64,000 bases of DNA, from positions 62,001-126,000 of the forward strand of contig NZ_CP059997.1 in the NCBI RefSeq assembly GCF_018736145.1. Direction: 5' to 3'. Within the stretch, counting starts at the first letter, position 1. Each line of letters opens with the position of its first letter. Positions 8,967 to 19,031 of the stretch are shown here, one piece after another. The notes under the pieces were generated by a model, which saw nothing but the letters and a program-made list of their open reading frames with translations, searched no databases and had not been told where the DNA came from. The position numbers were made by a program, and so were the translations under genes. The stretch comes from Amycolatopsis sp. CA-230715 (GTDB lineage Bacteria > Actinomycetota > Actinomycetes > Mycobacteriales > Pseudonocardiaceae).

Positions 8967-9593
8967 TCACCAGCGTTCTGTGTGCAGGACCTCGTCGAGC
9001 GCCATCCTGGACCGCCAGCCCGCGCGTTCCAGGTCCGGCACCTCGGCCAGCCGCTCGACGGGACCGACGCACAGCCACGCCACCGGCCGCACGTGCGCGG
9101 GGATGCCGAGCAGCTCGCGCACGAACTCCTCGCGGTAGAAGCTGACCCAGCCGACGCCGAGGCCCTCCGCGGTGGCGGTGAGCCACAGGTTCTGGATCGC
9201 CAGGCACACCGAGTACAGCCCGGCGTCGGCGATCGCGTGCCTGCCGAGCACCGCCGGTGCGCCGCGGGCGGGATCGTAAGTGACCACAATGGACAGTGGA
9301 GCATCGAGAACGCCCTCGATCTTGATGCCGTCGAACACCTTCGCCGCGGCCCCGCTCAGCGAGCCCGCGAACCGGGCGCGTTCGGCCTGCACGTGACCGT
9401 GGAAGGCACGCCGCGTCCCGCCGTCCTCGACGAGGACGAAGTCCCACGGCTGGCTCAGCCCGACGCTCGGCGCCTGGTGCGCCGCGGTGAGCACCCGCCG
9501 CAGCACCTCGGGATCCACCGGCTCGCCGGTGAACTCGGACCGGACGTCGCGGCGCTTGCCCACGACCTCGTACAGGAACTCCGCAGCCGTCAT
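8967..9593 (-). CDS. bluB: 5,6-dimethylbenzimidazole synthase BluB
   Basis: BluB uses reduced FMN and oxygen to break down flavin into 5,6-dimethylbenzimidazole, the lower ligand of cobalamin. The 208 residues show the BluB form of the nitroreductase fold: RRDVRSEF near the start, AAHQAPSVGLSQPWDFVLV, ADAGLYSVCLAIQNLWL, and PVAWLCVGPVERLAEVPDLE with GWRSRM close behind. The APSVG and CVGPVE strings separate it from general nitroreductases. The start codon overlaps the doxX stop by four bases (ATGA), so the two are translationally coupled. No other cobalamin genes are in view. The pair appears to be under the divergent TetR gene. Confidence 0.85.
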   Translation of the reverse strand: MTAAEFLYEVVGKRRDVRSEFTGEPVDPEVLRRVLTAAHQAPSVGLSQPWDFVLVEDGGTRRAFHGHVQAERARFAGSLSGAAAKVFDGIKIEGVLDAPLSIVVTYDPARGAPAVLGRHAIADAGLYSVCLAIQNLWLTATAEGLGVGWVSFYREEFVRELLGIPAHVRPVAWLCVGPVERLAEVPDLERAGWRSRMALDEVLHTERW

Positions 9594-10066
9594 GCCGGGG
9601 ATTGTCCCGTGCGCCCGGCGCGGACCCGGAGGTGGTGCACCACGACGGCGAGCGTTGCGGCGACGAACACCACCTGCATCGCCGTACGGGGCACGAGCTG
9701 GTCCTCGAACGGGATCGCCCGCCCGTCCAGTGCCTTGACGACGTTCGCCGGGAACATGACCACGAGCAGCGCGCCGAGGCAGCCCGCCGCCCACGGCGCG
9801 GTGCGCCGCCACAGCAGTCCCGCCGCCCCGGCCAGCTCCAGCAGCCCGGTCAGGGTGACCAGGAAACCGGGCGCGGGCAGAGCCGCCGGGACCATGCTGA
9901 TCAGTTCTTCGCGCATGCCAACGAAATGCGCGACCCCGGTGGCCACGAACATCGCGGCGAGGCCGCCGCGCACCGCGACGGGCCACGGTCTCAGCGCGCG
10001 GACACCCGCCGCGCCCGCACCGAGCAGGACGAGGGTGACCACCACGAGAATCACGAGCGGAGCCAT
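9590..10066 (-). CDS. DoxX-family membrane protein
   Basis: A 158-residue protein with about four transmembrane helices: residues 4-24, a helix around VRGGLAAMFVATGVAHFVG, one around LTGLLELAGAAGLLW, and a last one before HHLRVRAG. The VATGVAHF segment and spacing match the DoxX/DoxD-like family, whose members are poorly understood but are linked to thiol redox or quinone partners in other actinobacteria. It starts the two-gene operon with bluB. GAAGGG lies upstream of its ATG, and the upstream operators shared with the TetR gene suggest induced expression. Confidence 0.75.
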   Translation of the reverse strand: MAPLVILVVVTLVLLGAGAAGVRALRPWPVAVRGGLAAMFVATGVAHFVGMREELISMVPAALPAPGFLVTLTGLLELAGAAGLLWRRTAPWAAGCLGALLVVMFPANVVKALDGRAIPFEDQLVPRTAMQVVFVAATLAVVVHHLRVRAGRTGQSPA

Positions 10067-10087
10067 CGGAAAATCCCTTCACCAGTA

Positions 10088-10142
10088 AATCTAGGCAGTG
10101 ACAAGATTGGGTGGCCGAGTGCATCTTGTCAATGACTAGATT
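10088..10142. promoter_or_regulatory. Twin TetR operator in the doxX/tetR divergent promoter
   Basis: Two 20-bp arms, 10088-10107 and 10123-10142, are reverse complements at 18 of 20 positions with a 15-bp spacer. Each arm contains a near-palindromic 15-mer of the form CTWGTCANTGACWAG (10091-10105 and 10125-10139). Each arm also carries a TTGTCA -35-like hexamer, one for each direction; on the tetR side TAGAGT follows 16 bp later. The TetR product binding here would block both promoters. Confidence 0.7.
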
Positions 10143-10159
10143 CTGGTTAGAGTGGGGCC

Positions 10160-10705
10160 ATGCCGTACCACCACGGAGACCTCCGGCGCGCTGTGCTCGA
10201 CGCCGCGGTCGCGGCCATCACCGAGCACGGCGCGGCCGGGATCAGCCTGCGCGACCTGGCGCGCCGGGCCGGGGTGTCCCATGCCGCGCCGGTGCACCAC
10301 TTCGGAGACAAGGCGGGTCTGCTCACCGCGCTCGCCGCCGAGGGCTACGAAATGCTGGCCGCGGCGCTCGCCGAAACGCGGGAACGCACCGGGGACTTCG
10401 TCGAAGCGGGGGTCACCTACGTCCGTTTCGCGCTCGGCCACCACGCGCACTTCGCGGTCATGTTCTCCCCCGGCCTCTTCCGCGCCGACGATCCCGCGGT
10501 CGTCTCGGCGCAGGAACGGACCTACGAACTGCTCGTCAGCGGGGCACGGGCGGTCCGAGGCGAACCGGGGGTCGCCGAAATCGCCGCGTGGTCGCTCGTG
10601 CACGGGTTCGCGACGCTGTGGCTGACCGGCGCGCTGCCGCCCGGGGCCGCCGAGGACCCCGAGCGGTCAGCGCGCGCGATCGCCAGGATCCTCACCGGAT
10701 CCTGA
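10160..10705 (+). CDS. TetR/AcrR-family regulator of doxX-bluB
   Basis: A 181-residue one-component repressor. The N-terminal helix-turn-helix is clear (AISEHG-type helix 1, then ISLRDLARRAGVSHAAPVHHF and GDKAGLLTALA). The ligand-binding C-terminal part contains WSLVHGFATLW, typical of the TetR_C subgroup found with HTH sequences ending in HHFGDK. It is transcribed away from doxX-bluB across a 93-bp region with two matching operators, so autoregulation plus control of that operon is the natural inference. The predicted -10 lies so close to the ATG that the message may be leaderless. The inducer is unknown. Confidence 0.85.
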   Translation: MPYHHGDLRRAVLDAAVAAITEHGAAGISLRDLARRAGVSHAAPVHHFGDKAGLLTALAAEGYEMLAAALAETRERTGDFVEAGVTYVRFALGHHAHFAVMFSPGLFRADDPAVVSAQERTYELLVSGARAVRGEPGVAEIAAWSLVHGFATLWLTGALPPGAAEDPERSARAIARILTGS

Positions 10706-10716
10706 GCGGGCTCACC

Positions 10717-11601
10717 TCAGCAGAAGTTCGCGAGCCGCACGAAACCGCCGAGGTTCTCGTCATCGGTGCCGAGCACACCCGACGCGGCCCCGCAGGCGAG
10801 CGCCTCGATCTTGTGCCCCTCGTACTTCGCGACCGGGGTGGGGTCCTTGACCGTGTCGAGCGCGACGCGGTCACCGTCGAGCTTCACGGTGCCGCCGCGG
10901 TAGAGCGCCGAATCGAACGGGCCGTCGTCCCCGTTGTCCGAGGCCGAGGAAATCACCAGTGCGCCGTCGGCCAGCACCTTCACGTCCGACACGTGCCGCA
11001 CCTTCTTCTCGGGGTAGGGCGCGGTGAACTTCGCCGACACCGGGGCCGAGAACTTGCCTTGCCCGAGATCGACCTCCGCGGCCGAAACCACACCCGGTTC
11101 CGCGTCCTTGCCGCGGTCGGCCCACACCGCGACGGTCTTCCCACCGATCGCGCTCAGCGCGAACCCTTCGTAGTTGGCCTTGTCGTCCAGATCCGGCAAC
11201 GGGAACGAGCGCACGACCGTCGCTTTAGCACTGTCCACAGTGATCAGATACGCGGTACCGGAACTGGCCAGCGCCACGAACTCGCCCGCCTTCCCCGGCA
11301 CGGCGTCGATCGCTTCGAGATCGGTGGGCAGCTCACCGGACCACGCCAGGTCGGTCGAGGTCGCGGCACCGGAGGCGGGCACGCGCACGAGCGCGACCCG
11401 GTTCTGGCCGTCCTCCTTGTTGTCCCGCACGATCACAGCGTCGGTCCCGGCCGCGGTCGAGCCGGTCACCGCCATCCCGCTGACACCACCGGTGATGCCA
11501 CTGCCGACCTGCTGCCATTCGGGGGCGGCCTGCGCCGCCGGGCTCGCCACCAGTCCACACAGGCCGCACGCGGCGGCAAGGGCAAGGTACGCCTTGGTCA
11601 C
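10717..11601 (-). CDS. Secreted protein of unknown function (propeller-like)
   Basis: I do not recognise a defined family. The 294-residue protein starts with a Sec signal (VTKAYLALAAACGLCGLV, with AQA-AP as likely cleavage site). The mature part is rich in short beta segments with repeated patterns such as LEAIDAVPGKAGEFVALASS and VSDVKVLADGALVISS, followed by SDNGDDG, which suggests a beta-propeller such as the esterase-like or phytase-like families. It has a terminal Cys and one internal Cys (LACG) that could pair. The GTG at 11601 is chosen for the GGAG five bases upstream and because it gives a clean signal peptide. It is convergent with the TetR gene, 11 bp away. Confidence 0.65.
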   Translation of the reverse strand: MTKAYLALAAACGLCGLVASPAAQAAPEWQQVGSGITGGVSGMAVTGSTAAGTDAVIVRDNKEDGQNRVALVRVPASGAATSTDLAWSGELPTDLEAIDAVPGKAGEFVALASSGTAYLITVDSAKATVVRSFPLPDLDDKANYEGFALSAIGGKTVAVWADRGKDAEPGVVSAAEVDLGQGKFSAPVSAKFTAPYPEKKVRHVSDVKVLADGALVISSASDNGDDGPFDSALYRGGTVKLDGDRVALDTVKDPTPVAKYEGHKIEALACGAASGVLGTDDENLGGFVRLANFC

Positions 11602-11725
11602 GGACACTCCATTCGGGTCGAAACGGCGTTCGCGGGCGGGCGACTGGCGGCCGGCGCCCCGATCCCGCGTGCCGATGATCATTTCGAGCCGAACGGTACC
11701 CGGCGGGTTCGGAATCGGGAACCTG

Positions 11726-12859
11726 CTAACGGGGGGAAGCGGTAATCGGTGAACTCCATTCGAGATGGTGGCCGTACAGCCACGCGCGCTCGGTCTCCCG
11801 CCGCCGCGCCTCCTCCGAGGTGGTCCGGCCAGCGCCCTGGCTCCCGCTGACCGCGACCAGCCGTTCCACCCGCGCCCGGCGGATCTCCTCGTACCGCCGG
11901 AACGCGTCCACGCGCGCCGGCTCGTCGCGAAGGCACATCGCCAGCACGACGCTGTCTTCGAGCGCCATCGACGCACCCTGCCCCGCGGCCGGTGACGCCG
12001 CGTGCGCCGCGTCGCCGACGAGCACCGCGGCACCGGACGACCAGCGCGGCGTGGTCGGTACGTCGTAGGCGTTGCCGCCGAAGACGTCCTCACCCGTCGC
12101 GCGGATGATCTCGGCGGCGGGGTTCCGGTCGCCGTCGAACCGCGCGGCCGCGCGCTCCCGCCACCGCGCGGGCGTCGTCTCCCGCGTACCGGTCAGTTCG
12201 GCACCCGGCAGCCGCGCGAACCACCACGTGGTGCCGCCGGGATCGGTCGTGTACCCGAAGAACGCGGTGGCGCCCTGGATCATCCGGTAGGTGGCGGGCG
12301 GGGCCGGATGCGGCGCGGCGGGCGCGTACCCGTAGACGACGGCGAGCCCGGCGTACCTCGGCTCCGGGGCATCCGGGTCGATCAGGCGCCGTGCGGCGGA
12401 GTGGATGCCGTCGGCGCCGACCACGAAATCGGCTTCGGCGCGCGTGCCGTCGGTGAAGCACACGCCGCCGTCGAAGGAAGCGAGGCGTTTGCCGTGCGCG
12501 ATCGTTCCGCCGCGGCGGACGAACTCGTCGTGCAGCACGCGGTGGAGATCGGCGCGCCGGATCGTGCGCGGGGCCAGCAGGTCCTCGCGGGCGCTGCCGA
12601 TGGGCTGCACGGGGAGCGCGCCGCCGTCGTAGGAGAACTCGACCTCGTTGGTGGCGAACGACTTGGCGGCGACGACCTCGTGCGCGTCGATCGCGGCGAG
12701 CGCGTCCATCCCGTTGTGCATGAGGGTGAGGAACGCGCCCGCGTCGTCGGCACCGGTCGGGTACGCCTCGTAGACGGTGCTGCCGATCCCCGCCTTGAGG
12801 AGCGCGATGGCGGTCGCGGTACCGGCGATCCCGCCCCCGATGACTGCCGCGGTCGTCAT
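11726..12859 (-). CDS. FAD-dependent class A monooxygenase
   Basis: A 377-residue flavoprotein hydroxylase of the UbiH/PHBH type. The N-terminal dinucleotide motif is AAVIGGGIAGTATAIAL, the middle has DFVVGADGIHSAARR (the DG motif that touches FAD and NADPH) and the second FAD contact is AAVLVGDAAHAASPAAGQG with ALEDSVVLA. These three motifs in order define the family. The substrate could be an aromatic or polyketide compound or an antibiotic such as tetracycline or rifamycin; nothing in the context decides. The ATG at 12859 has GGGGAGG upstream. The gene follows the HxlR-peroxiredoxin gene on the same strand after 67 bp and could be in its transcript. Confidence 0.85.
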   Translation of the reverse strand: MTTAAVIGGGIAGTATAIALLKAGIGSTVYEAYPTGADDAGAFLTLMHNGMDALAAIDAHEVVAAKSFATNEVEFSYDGGALPVQPIGSAREDLLAPRTIRRADLHRVLHDEFVRRGGTIAHGKRLASFDGGVCFTDGTRAEADFVVGADGIHSAARRLIDPDAPEPRYAGLAVVYGYAPAAPHPAPPATYRMIQGATAFFGYTTDPGGTTWWFARLPGAELTGTRETTPARWRERAAARFDGDRNPAAEIIRATGEDVFGGNAYDVPTTPRWSSGAAVLVGDAAHAASPAAGQGASMALEDSVVLAMCLRDEPARVDAFRRYEEIRRARVERLVAVSGSQGAGRTTSEEARRRETERAWLYGHHLEWSSPITASPR

Positions 12860-12926
12860 GCGCGCCTCCCCTTTTCGGCTCAACCTAGCCGTTTCCGCTC
12901 GAAGCGGACACCGGCAGGCGGGTGCG

Positions 12927-13799
12927 TCACGCCAGTTCGTCCAGGTGCGCGAGCGCCTCGCCCACCGAGCCCGCCGGGTCGGTGACCGGGAACTGGACCG
13001 CCCTGATCACCTGCCCCGGATCGACCAGCAGCGTCAGCCGCTTCAGCCGGTCGACCCCGCCGGCGCGGAACGTGGGCAGGCGCAGCGCCGCGGTGAGCGC
13101 GAGGTCGGAGTCGGACAGCAGCGCGAACGGGAGCGCGGCGTGCTCGGAGAAGGCTCGCAGCTGGTCGGGGCGTTGCGTGCTGACCCCGCGCACGGTGACT
13201 CCCCTGCCGTCGAACTCGGCGAAGCGGTCGCGGTAGGTCGTCGACTCGAGGGTGCAGCCCGGCGCGCCGGGGATGTCGCCCCAGCCCGGTGGCAGCGGGT
13301 TCCCCCGTGGGGCGAACGCGCCGGGAAAGGCGTAGAGCACCGACCACCCCTGGCCGGTGGGCGTCATCGGCTCCCCCGTGTCGGATATCAGGAGCGTCGC
13401 GGGCACCCGGGTGCCCACCAGCGCCCGCACCCGCCTCGCCTCGGCCGAGGTCGGTGAGCTCGTCGCGGTGAGCGAGCCGTCCCCGGCGACGAACCGCGTG
13501 CCCCAGTCCTGCAACGCGACGAGCACCGGCAGCAGGCCGCGGCCGGTGTCGGTCAGGCGGTATTCGTACCGCGGCGGGCGCTCCGAGTAGTGCACCTTCT
13601 CGACCACGCCGTCGGCCACCAGCGCCTTGAGCCGTTCGGTGAGCGTCTTCCTGCTGATGTCGAGTTCCTGCTGCAGGGCATCGAACCGGGTGAGGCCACC
13701 GGCGATGTCGCGCACGACGAGCAGCGTCCACCAGTCGCCGACGACACCGAGCGCCTGGGCGATCGCGCAGTCGGCGTCGGCGAGTTCGCGGTACTTCAT
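12927..13799 (-). CDS. HxlR-family winged-helix regulator fused to a peroxiredoxin domain
   Basis: Two domains are visible in 290 residues. Residues 1-105 are an HxlR regulator (ALGVVGDWWTLLVVRDIAGG, then LTERLKALVADGVVEK and YRLTDTGRGLLPVL). Residues 125-290 resemble an AhpC/TSA-type peroxiredoxin: VPATLLISDTGEP, VLYAFPGAFAP, PGCTLESTTYRDRF, GVSTQRPDQLRAF, and LTLLVDPGQVI. The chain has only two cysteines: Cys11, at the position used for redox sensing in the HxlR member HypR, and Cys182 in GCT, where the peroxidatic Cys of atypical peroxiredoxins lies. The ATG at 13799 has AAGGAG upstream. An imperfect 18-bp-arm inverted repeat in the promoter suggests autoregulation. Direct sensing of peroxide is inference. 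Confidence 0.82.
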   Translation of the reverse strand: MKYRELADADCAIAQALGVVGDWWTLLVVRDIAGGLTRFDALQQELDISRKTLTERLKALVADGVVEKVHYSERPPRYEYRLTDTGRGLLPVLVALQDWGTRFVAGDGSLTATSSPTSAEARRVRALVGTRVPATLLISDTGEPMTPTGQGWSVLYAFPGAFAPRGNPLPPGWGDIPGAPGCTLESTTYRDRFAEFDGRGVTVRGVSTQRPDQLRAFSEHAALPFALLSDSDLALTAALRLPTFRAGGVDRLKRLTLLVDPGQVIRAVQFPVTDPAGSVGEALAHLDELA

Positions 13800-13825
13800 G
13801 GCCGCTCCTTCCGTCCGCGACCGCA

Positions 13826-13868
13826 CCACCCTAAGGTAAGTTCCGGTTTTGAACTCACCTCAGGGTGG
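13826..13868. promoter_or_regulatory. Large inverted repeat, likely operator of the HxlR-peroxiredoxin gene
   Basis: Arms CCACCCTAAGGTAAGTTC (13826-13843) and GAACTCACCTCAGGGTGG (13851-13868) are complementary at 16 of 18 positions around a seven-base spacer. They start 27 bp upstream of the start codon, where the promoter should be. HxlR proteins bind as dimers to such symmetric sites. Confidence 0.7.
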
Positions 13869-13948
13869 TTGGTACCTGGCGGCCACTGGACATGAATGTC
13901 CACTGTGGACGGCGCACCGCGATTCGACCGCCCGCCGTCACCCGCGGG

Positions 13949-14749
13949 CTAACCGCTCTCCGCGACCCTGTCGAGCCACTCGGCCAGCAGTGCGCCGAAC
14001 AGCGCGGGCTGTTCGAGCTGCAGGTTGTGGCCCGCCCTGTCGAGCACCGCGAACGACGCCCTCGGATAGTGGCCTAGCAGCGCGTACTGGTCCTCGTAAC
14101 CGGTGATCGAGTCCTGCCGTCCGGTCAGCACGAGGACCGGGCGTTCGTAGGCGGGGCCGCTCTCCGGCGGGACCGAGAGCGTGTAGTTCTCCCGCACCCG
14201 CGCCAGCGTCGTCTCGTCTGCGAGCGCGAGCCCCGGCGCCACCTCCGCCCGGTACCTGGCCAGGATCTCCGGTGACCGCACGACCGCGATCTCGGTGAAA
14301 TCGGCGGCCTCCGCCGCGTCCATCGAGGCGATAAGCGCGGGATCCGACCTGAGCACGGTGTGCGGCGGGAGGGTGCGCCGCGCGTGCTCGGGTTCAGTGC
14401 CGATCGGGCAGATCAGCGCCATCCCCCGCACCTGGCCCGGCCGTTCGCGCACCAGCGCGCGGGCGAGATAACCGCCGTAGGACTCGCCGACGAGCAGGAA
14501 CGGCTCCGCGCCGAGGTGCTCGTCGGCGAAGGACGACACCGCGGCCAGCAGGTCGTCCGAACCGCGTGCCGAACCGCCCGGCGACTTCCCCATCCCCGGC
14601 AGGTCCGGGTAGAGGCGCCGGTAGCCGGGCCGCTCGGCGAACACCGGTTCGAGGCAACCGGACATCATCCGGTGATCCGGCGTCCAGCCGTGCAGCGCCA
14701 GCACCGGGACGCCGGAGCCGAACTCTTCGTGGAAAACCTGAGCTGTCAT
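13949..14749 (-). CDS. Alpha/beta hydrolase
   Basis: A 266-residue single-domain alpha/beta hydrolase. The oxyanion string LALHGWTPDHR comes first, the nucleophile elbow is LLVGESYGGYLA (Ser in GESYG), the acid is probably the Asp in VLTGRQDSITGYED and the histidine is in DRAGHNLQLEQP. Length and order match the proline iminopeptidase/esterase branch of the fold. The substrate is unknown. The ATG follows AAGGGGGAAG. It lies upstream of the HxlR-peroxiredoxin gene on the same strand with a 149-bp gap containing the operator, so it is probably a separate unit. Confidence 0.85.
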   Translation of the reverse strand: MTAQVFHEEFGSGVPVLALHGWTPDHRMMSGCLEPVFAERPGYRRLYPDLPGMGKSPGGSARGSDDLLAAVSSFADEHLGAEPFLLVGESYGGYLARALVRERPGQVRGMALICPIGTEPEHARRTLPPHTVLRSDPALIASMDAAEAADFTEIAVVRSPEILARYRAEVAPGLALADETTLARVRENYTLSVPPESGPAYERPVLVLTGRQDSITGYEDQYALLGHYPRASFAVLDRAGHNLQLEQPALFGALLAEWLDRVAESG

Positions 14750-14804
14750 GTCTTCCCCCTTGATCCGCGATCAGGTTTAGCAGAGGGGGCCGACAGAACC
14801 CGGT

Positions 14805-15641
14805 TCAGCCGTCGAAGGTTTCGGGATCGGGACCGGTGCGGCGGCCGCGGTCCAGCCCGCCGAGTGCCCGCATGTCCTCATCGGACAGTGCGAAGCCGAA
14901 CACGTCGATGTTCTCGCGGATCCGCTCCGGTGAAGAGGACTTCGGGAACACGATGTGGCCGAGCGCGAGGTGCCAGCGGAGCACGACCTGCGCCGCCGTC
15001 CTGCCGTGCGCGGCGGCGATGCGGGTGACCACCTCGTCGCCGAGGACCTCGCCCTGCGCGATCGGGCTCCACGCCTCGGTCGCGATCCCGTGCTCCTCGT
15101 GGTACCGGCGCAGCTCCGCCTGCTGCAGGTACGGGTGCAGCTCGATCTGGTTGACCGAGGGCACCGCGCCGGTCTCCCCGGCGAGCCGGTCGAGGTGCGC
15201 CGGGGAGAAGTTCGACACGCCGATCGCGCGCGCCTTCCCCGCCTTCAGGATCTCGTCGAACGCCTGCCACGTCTTGACGTAGCGATCCTTGGCGGGCAAC
15301 GGCCAGTGGATCAGGTACAGGTCGACGTAGTCCGTGCCGAGCCGCCGCAAGCTGCCTTCGAGCGCGGTGATGGCGTTGTCGTGGCCCTGGGCGTCGTTGG
15401 CGAGCTTGGTCGTCACGAACACCTCCTCGCGGGGCACGCCCGATTTCTTGATACCGGCCCCGACGCCCTGTTCGTTGCGGTACATCTGCGCGGTGTCGAT
15501 GTGCCGGTAACCCGCGTCGAGGGCGAGCGCGACCGCGTCGGCCGTCCGGTCCGGCTCGATCCCGAACACGCCGAAACCGAACTGCGGGATCGGCACCCCG
15601 CCGGTCAACCGGATGCTGGGCACCGTCGTGGGGGAGGTCAT
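14805..15641 (-). CDS. Aldo/keto reductase
   Basis: A 278-residue NADPH-dependent reductase of the AKR5 type that reduces aldehydes, ketones or 2,5-diketo-gluconate-like substrates. The catalytic tetrad is visible: Asp in GYRHIDTAQMYRNE with the Tyr in the same string, Lys in VFVTTKLAND and His in DLYLIHWPLP. The cofactor site is marked by AIGVSNFSPAHL and by PKSSSPERIREN near the C-terminus. The ATG at 15641 has only a modest ribosome site. It is divergent from the signalling operon. The physiological substrate is unknown. Confidence 0.92.
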   Translation of the reverse strand: MTSPTTVPSIRLTGGVPIPQFGFGVFGIEPDRTADAVALALDAGYRHIDTAQMYRNEQGVGAGIKKSGVPREEVFVTTKLANDAQGHDNAITALEGSLRRLGTDYVDLYLIHWPLPAKDRYVKTWQAFDEILKAGKARAIGVSNFSPAHLDRLAGETGAVPSVNQIELHPYLQQAELRRYHEEHGIATEAWSPIAQGEVLGDEVVTRIAAAHGRTAAQVVLRWHLALGHIVFPKSSSPERIRENIDVFGFALSDEDMRALGGLDRGRRTGPDPETFDG

Positions 15642-15756
15642 GCCCTTGCCTACCCATCCCGGCGCGCGCGAAACCGGCATGTCGGAGATCCGGGCGTAGG
15701 TCCCCGACCGGCCCGGCGCTAAGGTGAAACCCGGTTGACGCCAACAGCCATCCAGT

Positions 15757-15776
15757 CCGCGCGGGGCAACGCGCGG
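15757..15776 (+). promoter_or_regulatory. Leader hairpin before the phosphatase gene
   Basis: CCGCGCG and CGCGCGG pair around a six-base loop, followed by GCTTTCTTC, about 95 bp before the start codon. It resembles an intrinsic terminator and could attenuate the signalling operon. Confidence 0.35.
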
Positions 15777-15870
15777 GCTTTCTTCATCCGTCCCGGCACG
15801 CCGGGCAGCGGACTCCACAGAGGAAAGGCTGGATGTCCTGTCGAACGCACTGCGAGCGGGGGTTCCGGTG

Positions 15871-17030
15871 ATGCCGGACGAAGCCGCGCCCCTGCACGTC
15901 CTCCTCGTCGAAGACGACGACGGCGACGCCCTGCTCGTCGAAGAGTTCCTCGCCGACAGCGCGGCCCCGATCACGCTGGACCGGGTCGCCACCATGGCCG
16001 ACGCCGTCGGCGCGCCCGTCACGGCCGACTGCGTGCTGCTCGACCTCAACCTGCCGGACGCGGTCGGCATCGCCGGGGTGACGAGGGTGCGCAGGCACGC
16101 CCCCGGTACCGCGGTGGTCGTGCTGACCGGGCACAACGACGAGGAGACCGGGATCGCCGCGGTCGCCGCCGGCGCGCAGGACTACCTGGTCAAGGACCAG
16201 GTCGACGGGCTGCTGCTGATCAAGGCGCTGCGGTACGCACGCGAGCGCAAACGGGCCGAGCAGGTCGAGCAGCAGCTGCTCGAACAGCAGTTGCTGGCGA
16301 ACGAGAACTCGCGGCTCGAGCGCGGGCTGCTGCCGACGCCGCTGCTCGCGGACTCGCACCTGGCCCTGACCACCCGGTACCGCCCCGGCCGCGACGGGTC
16401 GCTGCTCGGCGGCGACTTCTACGACGCCGTCGAACTCGCCGACGGCACCGTCAACGTGATCATCGGGGACGTGTGCGGGCACGGGCCGGACGAGGCCGCG
16501 CTCGGCGTGGCGCTGCGGATCGCGTGGCGGTCGCTGGTACTGGCCGGGCTCGCCTCCGGTGAGGTGCTGACCATGGTCGAACGCGTGCTGCGGCACGAGC
16601 GGATCCGCTCGGTGTTCGCCACCGTGTGCATGGTCACCGTGGCGGCGGACCGCGGCTCGCTGCGGATGAGCCTCGCCGGGCACCCGCCGCCGCTGCTGGT
16701 CACCGGCGACGGCGGTGAGCTGCTGCCGAACGACCGGCTCGGCGTTCCGCTCGGGGTGGTCGACGACGCGCGGTGGGAGCCGCTCGAAGTGCCGCTGCCA
16801 CCGGAGTGGTCGCTGCTGCTCTACACCGACGGCGTTTTCGAAGGCCGCGTCGAAGAAGGGATCGAACGGCTCGGCCACGAGGAAATGGCGAAACTGGTGC
16901 TCGGGATACTCGGCCGGGAGCCCGAGCACGGCAAGGTGCTCGACGAGCTGATCGCGACCGTGGAGCGCCTCAACCGCGGCCCGCTCGACGACGACGTCGC
17001 GCTGGCCATGCTGACGCACCGGAGCGGCCG

Positions 17031-17034
<4 letters not shown>
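15871..17034 (+). CDS. Response-regulator receiver fused to PP2C-type (SpoIIE/RsbU) phosphatase
   Basis: The 387-residue protein joins a CheY-like receiver (residues 1-125; acidic pocket VEDDDGD, phospho-acceptor Asp58 in VLLDLNLPD, Lys in DYLVKDQ) through a coiled coil (ERKRAEQVEQQLLEQQLLA) to a serine phosphatase domain (GGDFYD, GDVCGHGPDEAALG, AGHPPPLL, DDDVALAML carrying the metal ligands). This RsbP/RsbU-like layout dephosphorylates anti-sigma antagonists in partner-switching systems. No anti-sigma or antagonist gene is in the window. Its stop overlaps the next start (ATGA), so the kinase is coupled. The ATG at 15871 fits GGGGG better than the GTG one codon earlier. Confidence 0.9.
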
Positions 17035-18574
<1,540 letters not shown>

Positions 18575-18578
<4 letters not shown>

Positions 18579-19012
18579 CCGAATCGCTGGACCCGATCGA
18601 CATCCTGCTCGTCGAGGACGACCCCGGTGACGTCCTGATGACGAAGGAGGCGTTCGAGCACCACAAGATCCGGAACACCCTGTCGGTGGTCGCGGACGGC
18701 GTGGAGGCGTTGCAGTTCCTCCGCCGGGAAGCGCCGTACGAGGACGCGCCGAGGCCGGGGCTGATCCTGCTCGACCTCAACCTGCCCCGCATGGACGGGC
18801 GCGAGGTGCTCAGCGAGATCAAGGCGTCGCCGGACCTGCGCACCATCCCGGTCGTGGTGCTGACCACCTCCGAGGCGGAGGAGGACATCCTGCGCAGCTA
18901 CGACCTGCACGCCAACGCCTACGTCACCAAGCCGGTGGACTTCGACCGGTTCGTCGAAGTGGTCCGCCAGATCGACGACTTCTTCGTCACCGTGGTCAAG
19001 CTCCCCCGCTGA
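18575..19012 (+). CDS. Single-domain response regulator (Rcp1-like)
   Basis: A stand-alone receiver of 145 residues with no output domain. The acidic pair is in LLVEDDPGD, the phospho-acceptor is Asp67 in LILLDLNLPRMDG, the switch Thr is in VVVLTTSEAEED and the invariant Lys is in AYVTKPVD. The wider spacing in the first third and the LNLPRMDGREVL string match phytochrome-partner receivers. It overlaps the kinase stop by four bases and ends the operon at a strong hairpin. It probably acts as phosphate carrier or sink between the kinase and the receiver-phosphatase; that flow is inferred. Confidence 0.93.
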
Positions 19013-19031
19013 AGCGCACGGGCCGCTCCCG

